From contig CAUTYX010000014.1 of NCBI GenBank assembly GCA_963542695.1, forward strand, positions 1 through 41,786: a stretch of 41,786 nt of DNA, written 5' to 3'. The notes below the pieces were generated by a model. It searched no databases and had not been told where the DNA came from. It saw only the letters and a program-made list of their open reading frames with translations. This DNA comes from RUG100 sp963542695. GTDB lineage: Bacteria; Bacillota; Clostridia; Peptostreptococcales; Anaerovoracaceae. Made by a program: the position numbers and the translations under genes. Positions 1-7,851 of this stretch are shown one piece after another (the first letter of the stretch is position 1; each line of letters starts with the position of its first letter).

Positions 1-138
1 ATTAGGCAATATCATTTCGCGAGTAACGTTATCTTGTAATGAAAAGATAGTACTTTTCTCATATTCACCAAATATGGGAGAGAATTAGGCAATATCATTT
101 CGCGAGTAACGTTATCTTGTAATGAAAAGATAGTACTT
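1..138. repeat. 55-bp exact direct repeat at left edge
   Basis: Bases 1-55 recur exactly at 84-138, and the match stops at both outer ends of the copy. The first copy is followed at 56-70 by TTCTCATATTCACCA. The second is followed, starting at its last base, by the exact reverse complement at 138-152. The second copy reads in frame into the DUF4238 gene downstream; the first leads to a stop. A duplication with inversion, or an assembly-edge artefact (55 is a common k-mer length), could both explain this. Confidence 0.9.
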
Positions 139-152
139 GGTGAATATGAGAA
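56..152. repeat. 15-bp inverted repeat bracketing 71-137
   Basis: TTCTCATATTCACCA at 56-70 and its perfect reverse complement at 138-152 bracket 67 bases, which include nearly all of the second 55-bp repeat copy. The arrangement could be a site of DNA inversion or a folded-back assembly or amplification join. No recombinase gene is visible next to it. Confidence 0.8.
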
Positions 153-183
153 AAACACACTTTCTAAACTCATCGTTGCTCAG

Positions 184-759
184 ATGATGAGAATCCCTGA
201 TAGCATTGAATACATTAAAACACTTTATAAAAGAGTTATTCCTGAAATTAAAGCAGAAGCAATAAGAGCATTGCCAAAAGTAATACGCGATAAATATGAG
301 AAGAAAATAGCAAACTGGGACTGGACGGATCAGTGGAAAAAAGAACAGTTTTTTAACCATACGTTTAATCTGGAGAATTTTGAACGCTATTGTAAAGTAC
401 TTCATAATCGTCTTTGGATCATTTATGTAAATGCTGTTCGCCATTCAGTTCCATTTGTTACAGGAGATAATCCTGTGCTGATTGAAGGAATTGGAAAAAC
501 AGAAACTGGTCTTTTTAATAATGGTTTAATAGCCTCAACAACATGTATCTTTTTTCCCGTTACTCCTTCAATTGCAATTGCGAATTATTCTAAGCAAGGA
601 TTTTTTTCTCCTGTTGCTGATGATATGGATGGAAAAAAGATAATTATAGGTGAAAATGATATTCCATTTATTTTGGACAGGAATATGAAAATAATTGCTC
701 AGTCCTACAAACATTCTTTCATTCCGCAGCCGTTCTATGATGAACTGATACGACAATAA
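184..759 (+). CDS. DUF4238 family protein, 5'-truncated
   Basis: The product matches the C-terminal two thirds of DUF4238 proteins, whose function is unknown. Visible family marks are an N-terminal segment of the type LIVAQMMRIP (which begins upstream of the first ATG) and the motif FVTGDNPV near residue 95. Full-length members usually carry another 80-120 residues with an HYVPR-type start, which is missing here. The frame is open from about 43 through the second 55-bp repeat into the gene, and family-like sequence starts near 82. There is no ATG, GTG or TTG before 184, and no ribosome binding site in front of 184. The gene is therefore probably a fragment, or cut by the rearrangement or assembly edge at 1-152. 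ATG 184 is given only as the first formal start. Confidence 0.6.
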   Translation: MMRIPDSIEYIKTLYKRVIPEIKAEAIRALPKVIRDKYEKKIANWDWTDQWKKEQFFNHTFNLENFERYCKVLHNRLWIIYVNAVRHSVPFVTGDNPVLIEGIGKTETGLFNNGLIASTTCIFFPVTPSIAIANYSKQGFFSPVADDMDGKKIIIGENDIPFILDRNMKIIAQSYKHSFIPQPFYDELIRQ

Positions 760-765
760 AAGCAT

Positions 766-1446
766 GTAAATATGAGTATATCGATTATGGTTATAGTATC
801 AGAAACTTACTTATACAGATCATGTTCAGACTTACGAATATGTCGACAAACGAGTCGATAATCTGAGACATATTGTCTGTAAGCCACTGATATCAAGGGT
901 TTCATGTAAAATGAAGGTGGTCATCGCCACCAAAACAGTCTGCCCAACGATTGCTTTTGCAGAGTTGTAGGCGAATTTTTCGCAAGAGATGTCTGCGATT
1001 GGCGAGCGTAAGCGAAGTCAGAGCAGAAACAGACCATAGAATACTCTGTGCATACATTATGTATATGAAGTTTATTCAGTATGGTGACAAAGAACGAAAT
1101 TGCCAGGAAGGTAAAGTTATTCATATTGGATGATGTATATGGTCTGCACTTAAAAAAGTTAAATCAATTGTGAGATACATGGTCTCTGGTAATAACGCCA
1201 GGGACTTTTTGTATGTCTGGATTTCGGATTAGAACTCAAAACTCTGCATTCGGCTGATCGCAGCGATGTTGAGAAAAACGATTATGGCGAGCTTTACCAA
1301 TACGAAAAATAGTAGACTTACAAAACGCCGAAAAAAATATTTATAATTGACCGAAAATTGATGGCATATTGCCATAGGAAACGAAAAAATGTGTATTTTA
1401 TTAAGAATTGATATTGAAGAAATGTAACTTTTTGTTTGGATGAGCA
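766..1446. other. Gene-poor stretch
   Basis: No open frame here looks like a protein. Short frames on both strands at 921-1133 are broken by stops and lack ribosome binding sites. The sequence 941-1050 has a higher G+C content than its flanks and contains the self-complementary GCGAATTTTTCGC near 971-983, so it may be the remnant of a mobile element or a lost gene. A terminator-like hairpin lies at 1182-1210 and a 12-bp direct repeat at 1413-1457. I could not assign any known element to it. Confidence 0.5.
1182..1210 (+). terminator. Terminator-like hairpin
   Basis: GTCTCTGG at 1182-1189 pairs with CCAGGGAC at 1198-1205 (one G-U pair) around an 8-base loop, followed directly by TTTTT at 1206-1210. 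This is a short intrinsic terminator on the plus strand. No gene ends directly in front of it; the nearest is the DUF4238 fragment 420 bases upstream. Confidence 0.55.
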
Positions 1447-1457
1447 TTGAAGAAATG
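1413..1457. repeat. 12-bp direct repeat ATTGAAGAAATG
   Basis: ATTGAAGAAATG occurs at 1413-1424 and again at 1446-1457, 33 bases apart, directly upstream of the ATPase gene. The second copy contains the candidate -35 hexamer TTGAAG. Confidence 0.6.
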
Positions 1458-1475
1458 CGATTTATTTGATATTAT
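1447..1475 (+). promoter_or_regulatory. Candidate promoter of the ATPase gene
   Basis: TTGAAG at 1447-1452 and TATTAT at 1470-1475 are separated by 17 bases, a good sigma-A-type arrangement. Transcription would begin near 1482, directly in front of the ribosome binding site AAAGGAGGGG (1483-1492). This favours the TTG start at 1501 over an earlier start at 1447. Confidence 0.45.
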
Positions 1476-1500
1476 TATACTGAAAGGAGGGGACATCACA

Positions 1501-2832
1501 TTGCTGTTTAAAAGAAAAGTATATGAAAAACTTTTGAACTGGAAGAAAGATTACGCAGATAAATATGCCGTAATGCTTGAAGGAGCACGGCGAGTCGGGA
1601 AATCTACGATAGCTGAGAATTTTGCTCGAAATGAGTACAAGTCATACATATTAATGGATTTTTCACAGAACGCGGATAATATCAAAAAATGTTTTGATGA
1701 TATCGGGAATCTTGATATATTCTTTCTCCGGATCCAGGCGGAAACAGGGATCACCCTATATAAGGGCGAGTCACTGATTATATTTGATGAGGTTCAATTA
1801 TTCCCTGCAGCCAGACAAGCTATTAAGCATCTTGTTAAAGATGGCAGATATCATTATATGGAAACGGGATCTCTTATCTCTATAAGAAAAAATGTTAAAG
1901 ATATACTCATCCCGTCCGAAGAGATGAAACTTCAGGTTTATCCGCTGGATTACGAAGAGTTTTGTGACGCTGTCGGATTCAACTATGACTTGCTAAAAAC
2001 AATATATGAAAAAGGAAAAGCTATAGGGCAGGGCACGAACAGAAAACTGATGCGAAATCTTAGAGTTTATATGGCAGTAGGAGGAATGCCACAGTCAGTC
2101 GAGTCCTTCGCTACCGGAAATAATTTTGCGGTGATTGATCAGGTGAAGAGACAGATTATTAATCTGTATGAAGACGATTTCAAAAAAATCGATCCATCCG
2201 GCAGAACCTCCGCTATGTACCATGCAATACCCGCGCAGTTGGCGAAAGATTCCAGAAAATACAGAATCAGTTCAGCGATAGGAAAACGTACTAGTAGTAA
2301 AGCGGAAAAATTGCTGTATGAACTGATTGATTCAAAAACAGTGATTCCTTGTTATAATTCAACAGACCCCCGTGTGAGTCTTGTGGATACGAAGGATTTT
2401 GACAGTTATAAACTGTATCTTTCGGACACTGGATTGTTTGTTACGATGATGTTTATTGATAGGCCATTTGCTGAGAATGAACTATATGCGAAACTGCTTT
2501 CAGATAAACTGCCGGCAAACCTTGGATTTTTATATGAAAATCTTGTTGCTCAAATGATAAACTCAGCCGGCAGGGAGTTGTATTATCATACCTGGGACAA
2601 AACAGATAGTACTCATTACTATGAAATCGATTTTCTCATATCCAGAGGCAGTAAAGTCAGAGCGTTGGAAGTGAAATCATCCGGTTTAGGAAAGCATGAA
2701 TCGATTGATGAATTCGTAAGAAAATTTTCGGGCAATGTAGAAACTGCATATTTGCTTTCTCAAAAGGATGCAGGTGCAGAAGGAACGCTGCTGAAACGAC
2801 CGCTTTATCTAACACCATTTATTGTCCAATAA
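1501..2832 (+). CDS. AAA ATPase with C-terminal DUF4143 domain
   Basis: This is a 443-residue protein of the ATP-binding/DUF4143 family, stand-alone ATPases common in anaerobes with no agreed function. The Walker A motif GARRVGKST is at residues 28-36 and Walker B LIIFDEVQ near 92-99. The C-terminal DUF4143 part carries YEIDFLI followed by ALEVKSS, the D-(E)xK core of a PD-(D/E)XK nuclease-like fold. The start is taken as TTG 1501 because AAAGGAGGGG lies 8 bases upstream and the family typically begins LFKRKVYEKL. An in-frame TTG at 1447 lacks a good ribosome binding site and sits in the -35 of the predicted promoter. The gene stands alone between weak or broken genes. Such ATPases are often found in accessory DNA, which fits here. 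Confidence 0.85.
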   Translation: MLFKRKVYEKLLNWKKDYADKYAVMLEGARRVGKSTIAENFARNEYKSYILMDFSQNADNIKKCFDDIGNLDIFFLRIQAETGITLYKGESLIIFDEVQLFPAARQAIKHLVKDGRYHYMETGSLISIRKNVKDILIPSEEMKLQVYPLDYEEFCDAVGFNYDLLKTIYEKGKAIGQGTNRKLMRNLRVYMAVGGMPQSVESFATGNNFAVIDQVKRQIINLYEDDFKKIDPSGRTSAMYHAIPAQLAKDSRKYRISSAIGKRTSSKAEKLLYELIDSKTVIPCYNSTDPRVSLVDTKDFDSYKLYLSDTGLFVTMMFIDRPFAENELYAKLLSDKLPANLGFLYENLVAQMINSAGRELYYHTWDKTDSTHYYEIDFLISRGSKVRALEVKSSGLGKHESIDEFVRKFSGNVETAYLLSQKDAGAEGTLLKRPLYLTPFIVQ

Positions 2833-2991
2833 CGGTACGATACAGCAAAAGTGAACGCTATAACGATTTGTCTCAACGCCTTTTAGAATTACCCTTTTGC
2901 AAACACCTACAAATGAAAATCGCTATATGTGCGGAATACTAATTATGAAATTTATGATACCTTTTTGTATAGATAAGAAGGGAGAAAGCAA

Positions 2992-3449
2992 ATGGATCAG
3001 AAAAAAAATAGGAAGCTTTATTGCGGCAAACCGAAAAAAGAAAAAATTTAACGCAGGAAATGCTTGGAGAAAAACTAGGTGTGACTAATAAAACCGTCTC
3101 TAGATGGGAAACAGGGAAATATATGCCGGATTTAGATACATTACCTGGATTGTGCAACCAGCTGGATATAACGATAAATGAACTCATTAGTGGAGAATAT
3201 ATAGTGGAAGATAGCTACAATAGACAGGCAGATAAAAATGTTTTTGGGGTGCTCGCTTCAAATAAAAGCATTCGCAAACAGAAACAGCTAAGTGATATAT
3301 GCATAGGTAGTGGAACTGGTGTAATTTTAGGGGTTCTGTATTCGCCGGATACTATAAAAAAAGGGATATGTGTAGCGGTAGGGCTATCTTTACTATGCAT
3401 AGGTTGGTACTTTAGAAATATACTGGATAGAAAAATATTTGGAAATTAA
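2992..3449 (+). pseudogene. XRE-family regulator, two frameshifts
   Basis: The intact part (about 3045-3449) encodes a helix-turn-helix of the Cro/CI type (LTQEMLGEKLGVTNKTVSRW) followed by a hydrophobic C-terminal region with two likely membrane segments (ICIGSGTGVILGVLY and CVAVGLSLLCIGWYF). A proper start exists at ATG 2992 with AAGGGAG upstream, but reading from there shifts frame twice. The tract at 3001-3008 has 8 A where 7 would keep frame, and the tract at 3041-3046 has 6 A where 5 would. Removing one A from each gives a normal N-terminus MDQKKIGSFIAANRKKKNLT. The remaining in-frame start, TTG 3021, has no ribosome binding site. The cause could be true decay, phase variation by slippage, or homopolymer sequencing error. 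Confidence 0.75.
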
Positions 3450-3453
3450 TGAT

Positions 3454-3933
3454 ATGCACATTCGAAAAGCAAATAATAACGATATAAATCAAATTCTTAC
3501 TGTTTATGCCAAAGCTCGGCAGTACATGAAAGAAAGTGGAAACGCTGCGCAGTGGGGAGACAGTTATCCCTCACAACAACTAATTGAAGAGGATATTGTC
3601 AACGGATACTGTTATGTCGGCCTTTATGATGGCCTGATTTGTTGTGTTTTTGCTTTGATTCCAGGTGAAGATCCAACGTATGTACACATTGAAGGCGCCT
3701 GGGTTAATGACGAAGAGTATAGTTCTATTCACCGAATTGCAAGTGATGGTAGCCGTAAGGGTGTGTTCGAAAAGTGCATTGCGTATTGTAAAAATGTAAG
3801 CAAGAACATTAAAATAGACACTCATGAAAACAACTTAACAATTCAGCATTTGTTAGAAAAAAACGGCTTTGCCAAATGTGGGATCATTTATCTTAAAAAT
3901 GGTGAACCGAGAATAGCTTATCAGCTTGTGTAA
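3454..3933 (+). CDS. GNAT family N-acetyltransferase
   Basis: This is a 159-residue single-domain GNAT protein, predicted to transfer an acetyl group from acetyl-CoA to an unknown amine. It follows a common clostridial subfamily pattern: an N-terminal MHIRKA strand, a GN..QW.(x)YPS segment, the conserved ASDGSRKGVFEKC acetyl-CoA-binding turn near residue 95, and a C-terminal DTHENN..IQHLLEKNGFAKCGIIY motif. ATG 3454 is chosen because the family starts there; an in-frame TTG at 3439 would overlap the regulator upstream. The ribosome binding site is weak (GGAAAT, within the end of the regulator), so translation may be coupled to that gene. It ends before a bidirectional terminator. Confidence 0.88.
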   Translation: MHIRKANNNDINQILTVYAKARQYMKESGNAAQWGDSYPSQQLIEEDIVNGYCYVGLYDGLICCVFALIPGEDPTYVHIEGAWVNDEEYSSIHRIASDGSRKGVFEKCIAYCKNVSKNIKIDTHENNLTIQHLLEKNGFAKCGIIYLKNGEPRIAYQLV

Positions 3934-3976
3934 CCAAAATATTTCCTCAAAACACCCTTATAAATCCTTCAAATCG

Positions 3977-4007
3977 AAAGACCGGATGGATTAGCCATCC
4001 GGTCTTT
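3977..4007. terminator. Bidirectional terminator
   Basis: AAAGACCGGATGG (3977-3989) and CCATCCGGTCTTT (3995-4007) form a perfect 13-bp stem around ATTAG. With A and T at the outer ends it can work in both directions, serving the acetyltransferase on the plus strand and the convergent dehydrogenase on the minus strand. Confidence 0.9.
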
Positions 4008-4031
4008 ACTGCCATAAGTTTCAATTGCAAA

Positions 4032-4985
4032 CTACTTGTATTTGTAGAAGCCTTCTCCGGCATTGATACCGGTTTTCCCTGCATCGATGTATTCTTTCAG
4101 TTTGGCGGCAATTTTTCCGGGAACGGTGTCAGGATCAGCTGCCTGTGGGTTCATTATAACGATATTGTAAGCTGTGGTTAGGCCAACGATATCCAGGATA
4201 CGGAATGGACCGGCAGGTGCACCGGTAGCCAGCATCCAGGTCTTATCAATGGTTTCCGGATCAGCTACATCGGTTGCGTAGAGCATTTCGGCTGCAGACA
4301 GGAACGGTACCAACATAGAGTTTAGAATGTATCCCGGCTGCTCTTTCTTCAGGCAGAGTGGAACCATGCCGATGGCTTTTGCAAATTCAACGACGGTGTC
4401 GTAGACTTTCTGGTCGGTCTTTGCCTGTCCCATAACTTCAGCAGTGTTGTTCTTCCAGATTTCGTTTGCAAAGTGCAGTGCCATATATCTTTCCGGAGCA
4501 CCGGTGTATTCTGCAAACTGGCTGGGAAGCAGGGTAGAAGAGTTGGTACAGACGATGGTTTTTTCCTGCAATACAGGTGCCAGCTTTTGGTAGAACTCAA
4601 TCTTTTGCTGTGGATCCTCTGCTAGCGCTTCGATAATGAGGTCTGCATCGGCAACAGCTTTTCCAAGATCCAACTCGTACTTGATATCCTCATAGGCCTT
4701 GTCAGCCTGTGCTTTTAATTGGTCAATAGATTCGACGGTAGCTGTTGAAAAATCATCAAAGAAGCCTCGTACATACTGGGGATTTTCTTTTCCGATTTGG
4801 CTCTTACAAGCCTCCAAGTCCTGCAAATACAGGGCATGAAGTCTTTCGAACTTCGGCTTTGCTCTTCCGATAGATGCTTCGCTTCTGAGCCAAACAGTTA
4901 CTGCGTGACCGCGAAAAGCAGACTGATAAGCAATTTGTGAACCTAACACACCGCCTCCGATGAGGACTACATTTTTAATTGCCAT
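4032..4985 (-). CDS. 3-hydroxyacyl-CoA dehydrogenase family protein
   Basis: This 317-residue NAD-dependent dehydrogenase has an N-terminal Rossmann domain with GGGVLGSQIAYQSA near residue 10. The adenine-loop strand is followed by the catalytic region NSSTLLPS and HFANEIWKNN, which matches the HF.NP-type motif of 3-hydroxybutyryl-CoA dehydrogenases with the Pro replaced. A helical C-terminal dimer domain follows (GYILNSMLVPFLSAAEML, GPFRILDIVGL). It probably oxidises a short-chain 3-hydroxyacyl-CoA or a related acid, but the divergent active site leaves the substrate open. ATG at 4985 is chosen because AAAGGAGA lies about 8 bases upstream; an upstream in-frame ATG at 5006 would bury that site. 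It is the only minus-strand gene in the window, with no thiolase, crotonase or acyl-CoA dehydrogenase next to it. Confidence 0.85.
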   Translation of the reverse strand: MAIKNVVLIGGGVLGSQIAYQSAFRGHAVTVWLRSEASIGRAKPKFERLHALYLQDLEACKSQIGKENPQYVRGFFDDFSTATVESIDQLKAQADKAYEDIKYELDLGKAVADADLIIEALAEDPQQKIEFYQKLAPVLQEKTIVCTNSSTLLPSQFAEYTGAPERYMALHFANEIWKNNTAEVMGQAKTDQKVYDTVVEFAKAIGMVPLCLKKEQPGYILNSMLVPFLSAAEMLYATDVADPETIDKTWMLATGAPAGPFRILDIVGLTTAYNIVIMNPQAADPDTVPGKIAAKLKEYIDAGKTGINAGEGFYKYK

Positions 4986-5006
4986 AGTATATTCTCCTTT
5001 CAACAT

Positions 5007-5382
5007 GAAATTCGCTGGTTTTGCAGATTGAAAATCAGAAAATTCATTTTTTAATTGTAAAAGGTATATACCCCGTTACAGGAAGAAGAAACTTGTATTG
5101 GCACATATAAATATGTAGATAGTGATTAAATTAATTTCAGCAGCTGCTGTTTCTTTTCCTCAGCAGATAAAGAACAGAATCGCAGTCCCTGTTGCGTGGG
5201 AGCGTGCCGCATTGGCGTTCATCATAAAAATTCTTTCAAAAACAATAGACTATGAACATAAACATCTTAAGGATAAATATAGTATACTATATTCAGAAAG
5301 TATCATGAATTTGAAGAAATGGACGGTTTAGCTAGTTGGTGAAGCAAATAAAAAGATAAAGCAAATAAAAAGCGAGGATTAC
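5007..5382. other. Divergent intergenic region
   Basis: This 376-base spacer separates the minus-strand dehydrogenase and plus-strand ogt. Both promoters must lie here, but I see no convincing -35/-10 pair. A 69-codon open frame at 5122-5331 has no ribosome binding site or recognisable sequence and was not called. A 14-bp direct repeat, AAGCAAATAAAAAG, lies at 5342-5355 and 5359-5372, just upstream of ogt. Confidence 0.5.
5342..5372. repeat. 14-bp tandem direct repeat upstream of ogt
   Basis: AAGCAAATAAAAAG occurs at 5342-5355 and again at 5359-5372, a 17-base period ending 10 bases before the ogt start. It overlaps the region where the leader and ribosome binding site should be. Confidence 0.7.
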
Positions 5383-5934
5383 ATGAAATATATAGACTAT
5401 TACACATCCCCCTTAGGGAATATTACTATGGCCAGTGATGGACAGAGCATCATTGGATTATGGTTTGACGGGCAGAAATACGACAGACAGATTTTAGAGA
5501 GAGAAGAGGTAGAGGAAAAATCACTCCCGGTATTTTCCCAAACAAAGACTTGGTTAGATGTATACTTTTCCGGAAGAGAACCGGATTTTACACCGCCTTT
5601 GTCTATACTGGGATCTGCCTTCCAAAAGTTGGTGGATGAAATTATGGTCCAGATTCCCTATGGCAAAACCATGTCCTATGGTGAGATTGCTAAAGAGATT
5701 GAGTATCGTTTTCCGGGGAAAACTGTTTCGGCTCAGGCAGTAGGCGGGGCTGTAGGGCATAATAATATTTCTTTAATTGTTCCTTGCCATCGTGTTATTG
5801 GTGCTGATGGTAGCTTGACCGGCTATGCCGGCGGAATTGATAAAAAAGAAAAATTGTTACAGATAGAGAAGAATGGGCGTCTGGCCAAGAAAGCTTCTGC
5901 AGGAGATGCATTTTTATCTCAGCTGGGGAGATAA
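5383..5934 (+). CDS. ogt: Methylated-DNA--protein-cysteine S-methyltransferase
   Basis: This suicide repair protein moves the methyl group of O6-methylguanine (and O4-methylthymine) in DNA to its own cysteine. The active-site motif IVPCHRVIG is present with Cys135. The preceding helix-turn-helix region (IPYGKTMSYGEIA) and the SAQAVGGAVGHNN segment are typical of the Ogt/MGT C-terminal domain. The N-terminal ribonuclease-like domain is complete, giving 183 residues against a usual 155-180. The last 18 residues (after QIEKNG) are a non-conserved tail. The ribosome binding site is weak (GCGAGG about 7 bases before ATG). It stands as a single gene before pepP with no ada-type regulatory domain. 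Confidence 0.95.
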   Translation: MKYIDYYTSPLGNITMASDGQSIIGLWFDGQKYDRQILEREEVEEKSLPVFSQTKTWLDVYFSGREPDFTPPLSILGSAFQKLVDEIMVQIPYGKTMSYGEIAKEIEYRFPGKTVSAQAVGGAVGHNNISLIVPCHRVIGADGSLTGYAGGIDKKEKLLQIEKNGRLAKKASAGDAFLSQLGR

Positions 5935-6039
5935 ATCGCCACAAGTCAACATTTTTCAGGTAGTCGTTTTCTGGCACACCGTTTTCAACTTAAATTTTTG
6001 CTTAGATATATAGAATAAAATCCGAGGAATATCAAAGCC

Positions 6040-7809
6040 ATGAGGCAAGAATTACTGCAATTGCGTCACACAATGAAACAACAAGATATACAAGTTTATG
6101 TGATTCCTTCTGGCGATGACCATCACTCCGAATACGTACATCCCCATTATCAAGGTCGAGAATACATTTCCGGCTTTACAGGATCGGCAGGGACGCTCAT
6201 TGTCACCACGACTAATGCGTATCTTTGGACAGACGGAAGGTATTTTGTCCAAGCCGAAAGGCAATTGGAAAACAGTGGCATTACCCTTCGAAAATCCGGT
6301 GTGCCCGGAGTGGAAACGCCTCCGGAATTTTTAGAAGACTTGGCAAAAAAACAGGCGTATACCATAGGCTTTCATGGTAAGACCGTTAGTCTTGCGGCAG
6401 GTAAAGCCATAAAAGAAAAGCTGGAACCTTTCGGTTGTCATCTGCAAACTCAGCAAGACCTAGTGGGAGAAATCTGGAAGCAACGGCCTGCAATAACGGC
6501 TTCTTCCATTTATCCATTGCCTATGGAAGCTACCGGTATGGCGGTGATAGAGAAAATTCAAGCTGTGAGAAATGTCATGAAAGACAAAGGGGCGGAACAG
6601 CTGCTGGTTACGGATCTGGCAGAAATTGCGTGGTTGTTTAATTGTCGTGGCAGCGATATTGCTTGTACACCGGTGTTTTTCGCTTTTGCACTGGTTTGCC
6701 AAGAAGACGTGAACCTATATGTAATGGCACCGGAAAAGCAGAAGGATTTGCCGATAGAACAGTTGGAAAAAATATGCTGCAAGATAAAGGATTACGATGA
6801 AATTTATAAGGATATACGGCAAATTACAGGGACTCTATGGATTGATCCGGCTACTACTAATTATGGACTGTATCAGTTGGTTCCGGAAGCTGTTTTGCTG
6901 CAGGAAAAACCAACGCCTATTTCCGGAATGAAAGCTATAAAAAATTCGGTAGAAATCCGAAACACCTTGGAGGCTCACAAGCGAGACGGCCTGTGCATGA
7001 CGCGGTTTTTGTACTGGATAAAGCAGCGAATACAACAGGAAAAACCTCTTACGGAAATGATGGCGGCAGCGTGGCTCGATGGAGAACGAAAAGAAAGAGG
7101 AGGCGCTACAGATCTTAGCTTTCCCACTATTGCAGGGTATGGTAGTCATGGTGCTGTGGTTCATTATCAGGTCACAAAAGATACTGATGCTCGTTTGAAG
7201 CCGGAAGGCTTTTTCCTGGTGGATAGCGGCGGTCAATATGAGGATGGCACCACGGATATTACCAGAACCATTGCTATGGGCCCGTTGTCACAGAAAATGA
7301 AAGCGTATTATACATACGTGTTAAAAAGCCACATTGCTTTATCTTCTGCGGTATTCCCTCCGGGAACCGATGGAAGGAAGCTGGATTACCTGGCTCGTGA
7401 ACCGCTGCGGCAACAAGGTCTTGATTATTCCCACGGAACCGGTCATGGTGTGGGTCACATGCTGGGCGTGCACGAAAATCCGCCGGTAATCAGTTTGCGC
7501 AATGCAGAAACTCCTTTGGAACCGGGAATGATCACTTCCTGTGAACCGGGAGTGTATATCGAAGGGGAATTTGGCATTCGATTGGAAAATGAACTTCTTT
7601 GCAAAGAGATTGCATCCGAAGAAAAACGGTATGGATTTTCGCCAATTACCTTTTGTCCTTTTGAACGAGACGCCATTTTGCCGGAGCTTCTTACAAATGA
7701 AGAGCGGCAGTGGATAAACGACTATCATCACAAAGTGGCAGAGGTATTGACGCCGCATTTGGAACCGGAGATTGGAAAATGGCTGGAAAAAGAAACCATG
7801 CCGTTGTGA
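6040..7809 (+). CDS. Xaa-Pro aminopeptidase, M24B, three-domain type
   Basis: This cytosolic metallopeptidase removes an N-terminal residue from peptides with proline in second place. At 589 residues it is the long three-domain form (related to eukaryotic XPNPEP1) rather than the 360-residue PepQ type. It has two creatinase-like N-terminal domains (about 1-150 and 155-300), then a pita-bread catalytic domain. All five dimetal ligands are visible: Asp395 (FLVDSGG), Asp406 (GTTDITRT), His469 (GTGHGVGH), Glu502 (SCEPGVYIEG) and Glu516 (RLENE). The C-terminal segment (PFERDAILPELLT) is typical. The ribosome binding site (CCGAGGA, about 12 bases ahead of ATG) is weak. The unknown gene at 7852 follows after 42 bases, probably on the same transcript. 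Confidence 0.95.
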   Translation: MRQELLQLRHTMKQQDIQVYVIPSGDDHHSEYVHPHYQGREYISGFTGSAGTLIVTTTNAYLWTDGRYFVQAERQLENSGITLRKSGVPGVETPPEFLEDLAKKQAYTIGFHGKTVSLAAGKAIKEKLEPFGCHLQTQQDLVGEIWKQRPAITASSIYPLPMEATGMAVIEKIQAVRNVMKDKGAEQLLVTDLAEIAWLFNCRGSDIACTPVFFAFALVCQEDVNLYVMAPEKQKDLPIEQLEKICCKIKDYDEIYKDIRQITGTLWIDPATTNYGLYQLVPEAVLLQEKPTPISGMKAIKNSVEIRNTLEAHKRDGLCMTRFLYWIKQRIQQEKPLTEMMAAAWLDGERKERGGATDLSFPTIAGYGSHGAVVHYQVTKDTDARLKPEGFFLVDSGGQYEDGTTDITRTIAMGPLSQKMKAYYTYVLKSHIALSSAVFPPGTDGRKLDYLAREPLRQQGLDYSHGTGHGVGHMLGVHENPPVISLRNAETPLEPGMITSCEPGVYIEGEFGIRLENELLCKEIASEEKRYGFSPITFCPFERDAILPELLTNEERQWINDYHHKVAEVLTPHLEPEIGKWLEKETMPL

Positions 7810-7851
7810 ATATGACAGATATAGAAATGGACACAGAAAGCGAGGAAAAAG

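Noticed and set aside
921..1133. Overlapping 60-67 codon open frames on both strands
   Set aside because: They have no ribosome binding site and no recognisable protein pattern, and the two strands compete; treated as spacer or remnant.
1229..1447. Minus-strand open frame of 72 codons upstream of the ATPase
   Set aside because: It is rich in Phe and Ile from AT-rich DNA and has no binding site or family resemblance.
5122..5331. 69-codon open frame between the dehydrogenase and ogt
   Set aside because: No ribosome binding site, no recognisable motif, and it occupies the region where promoters are needed.
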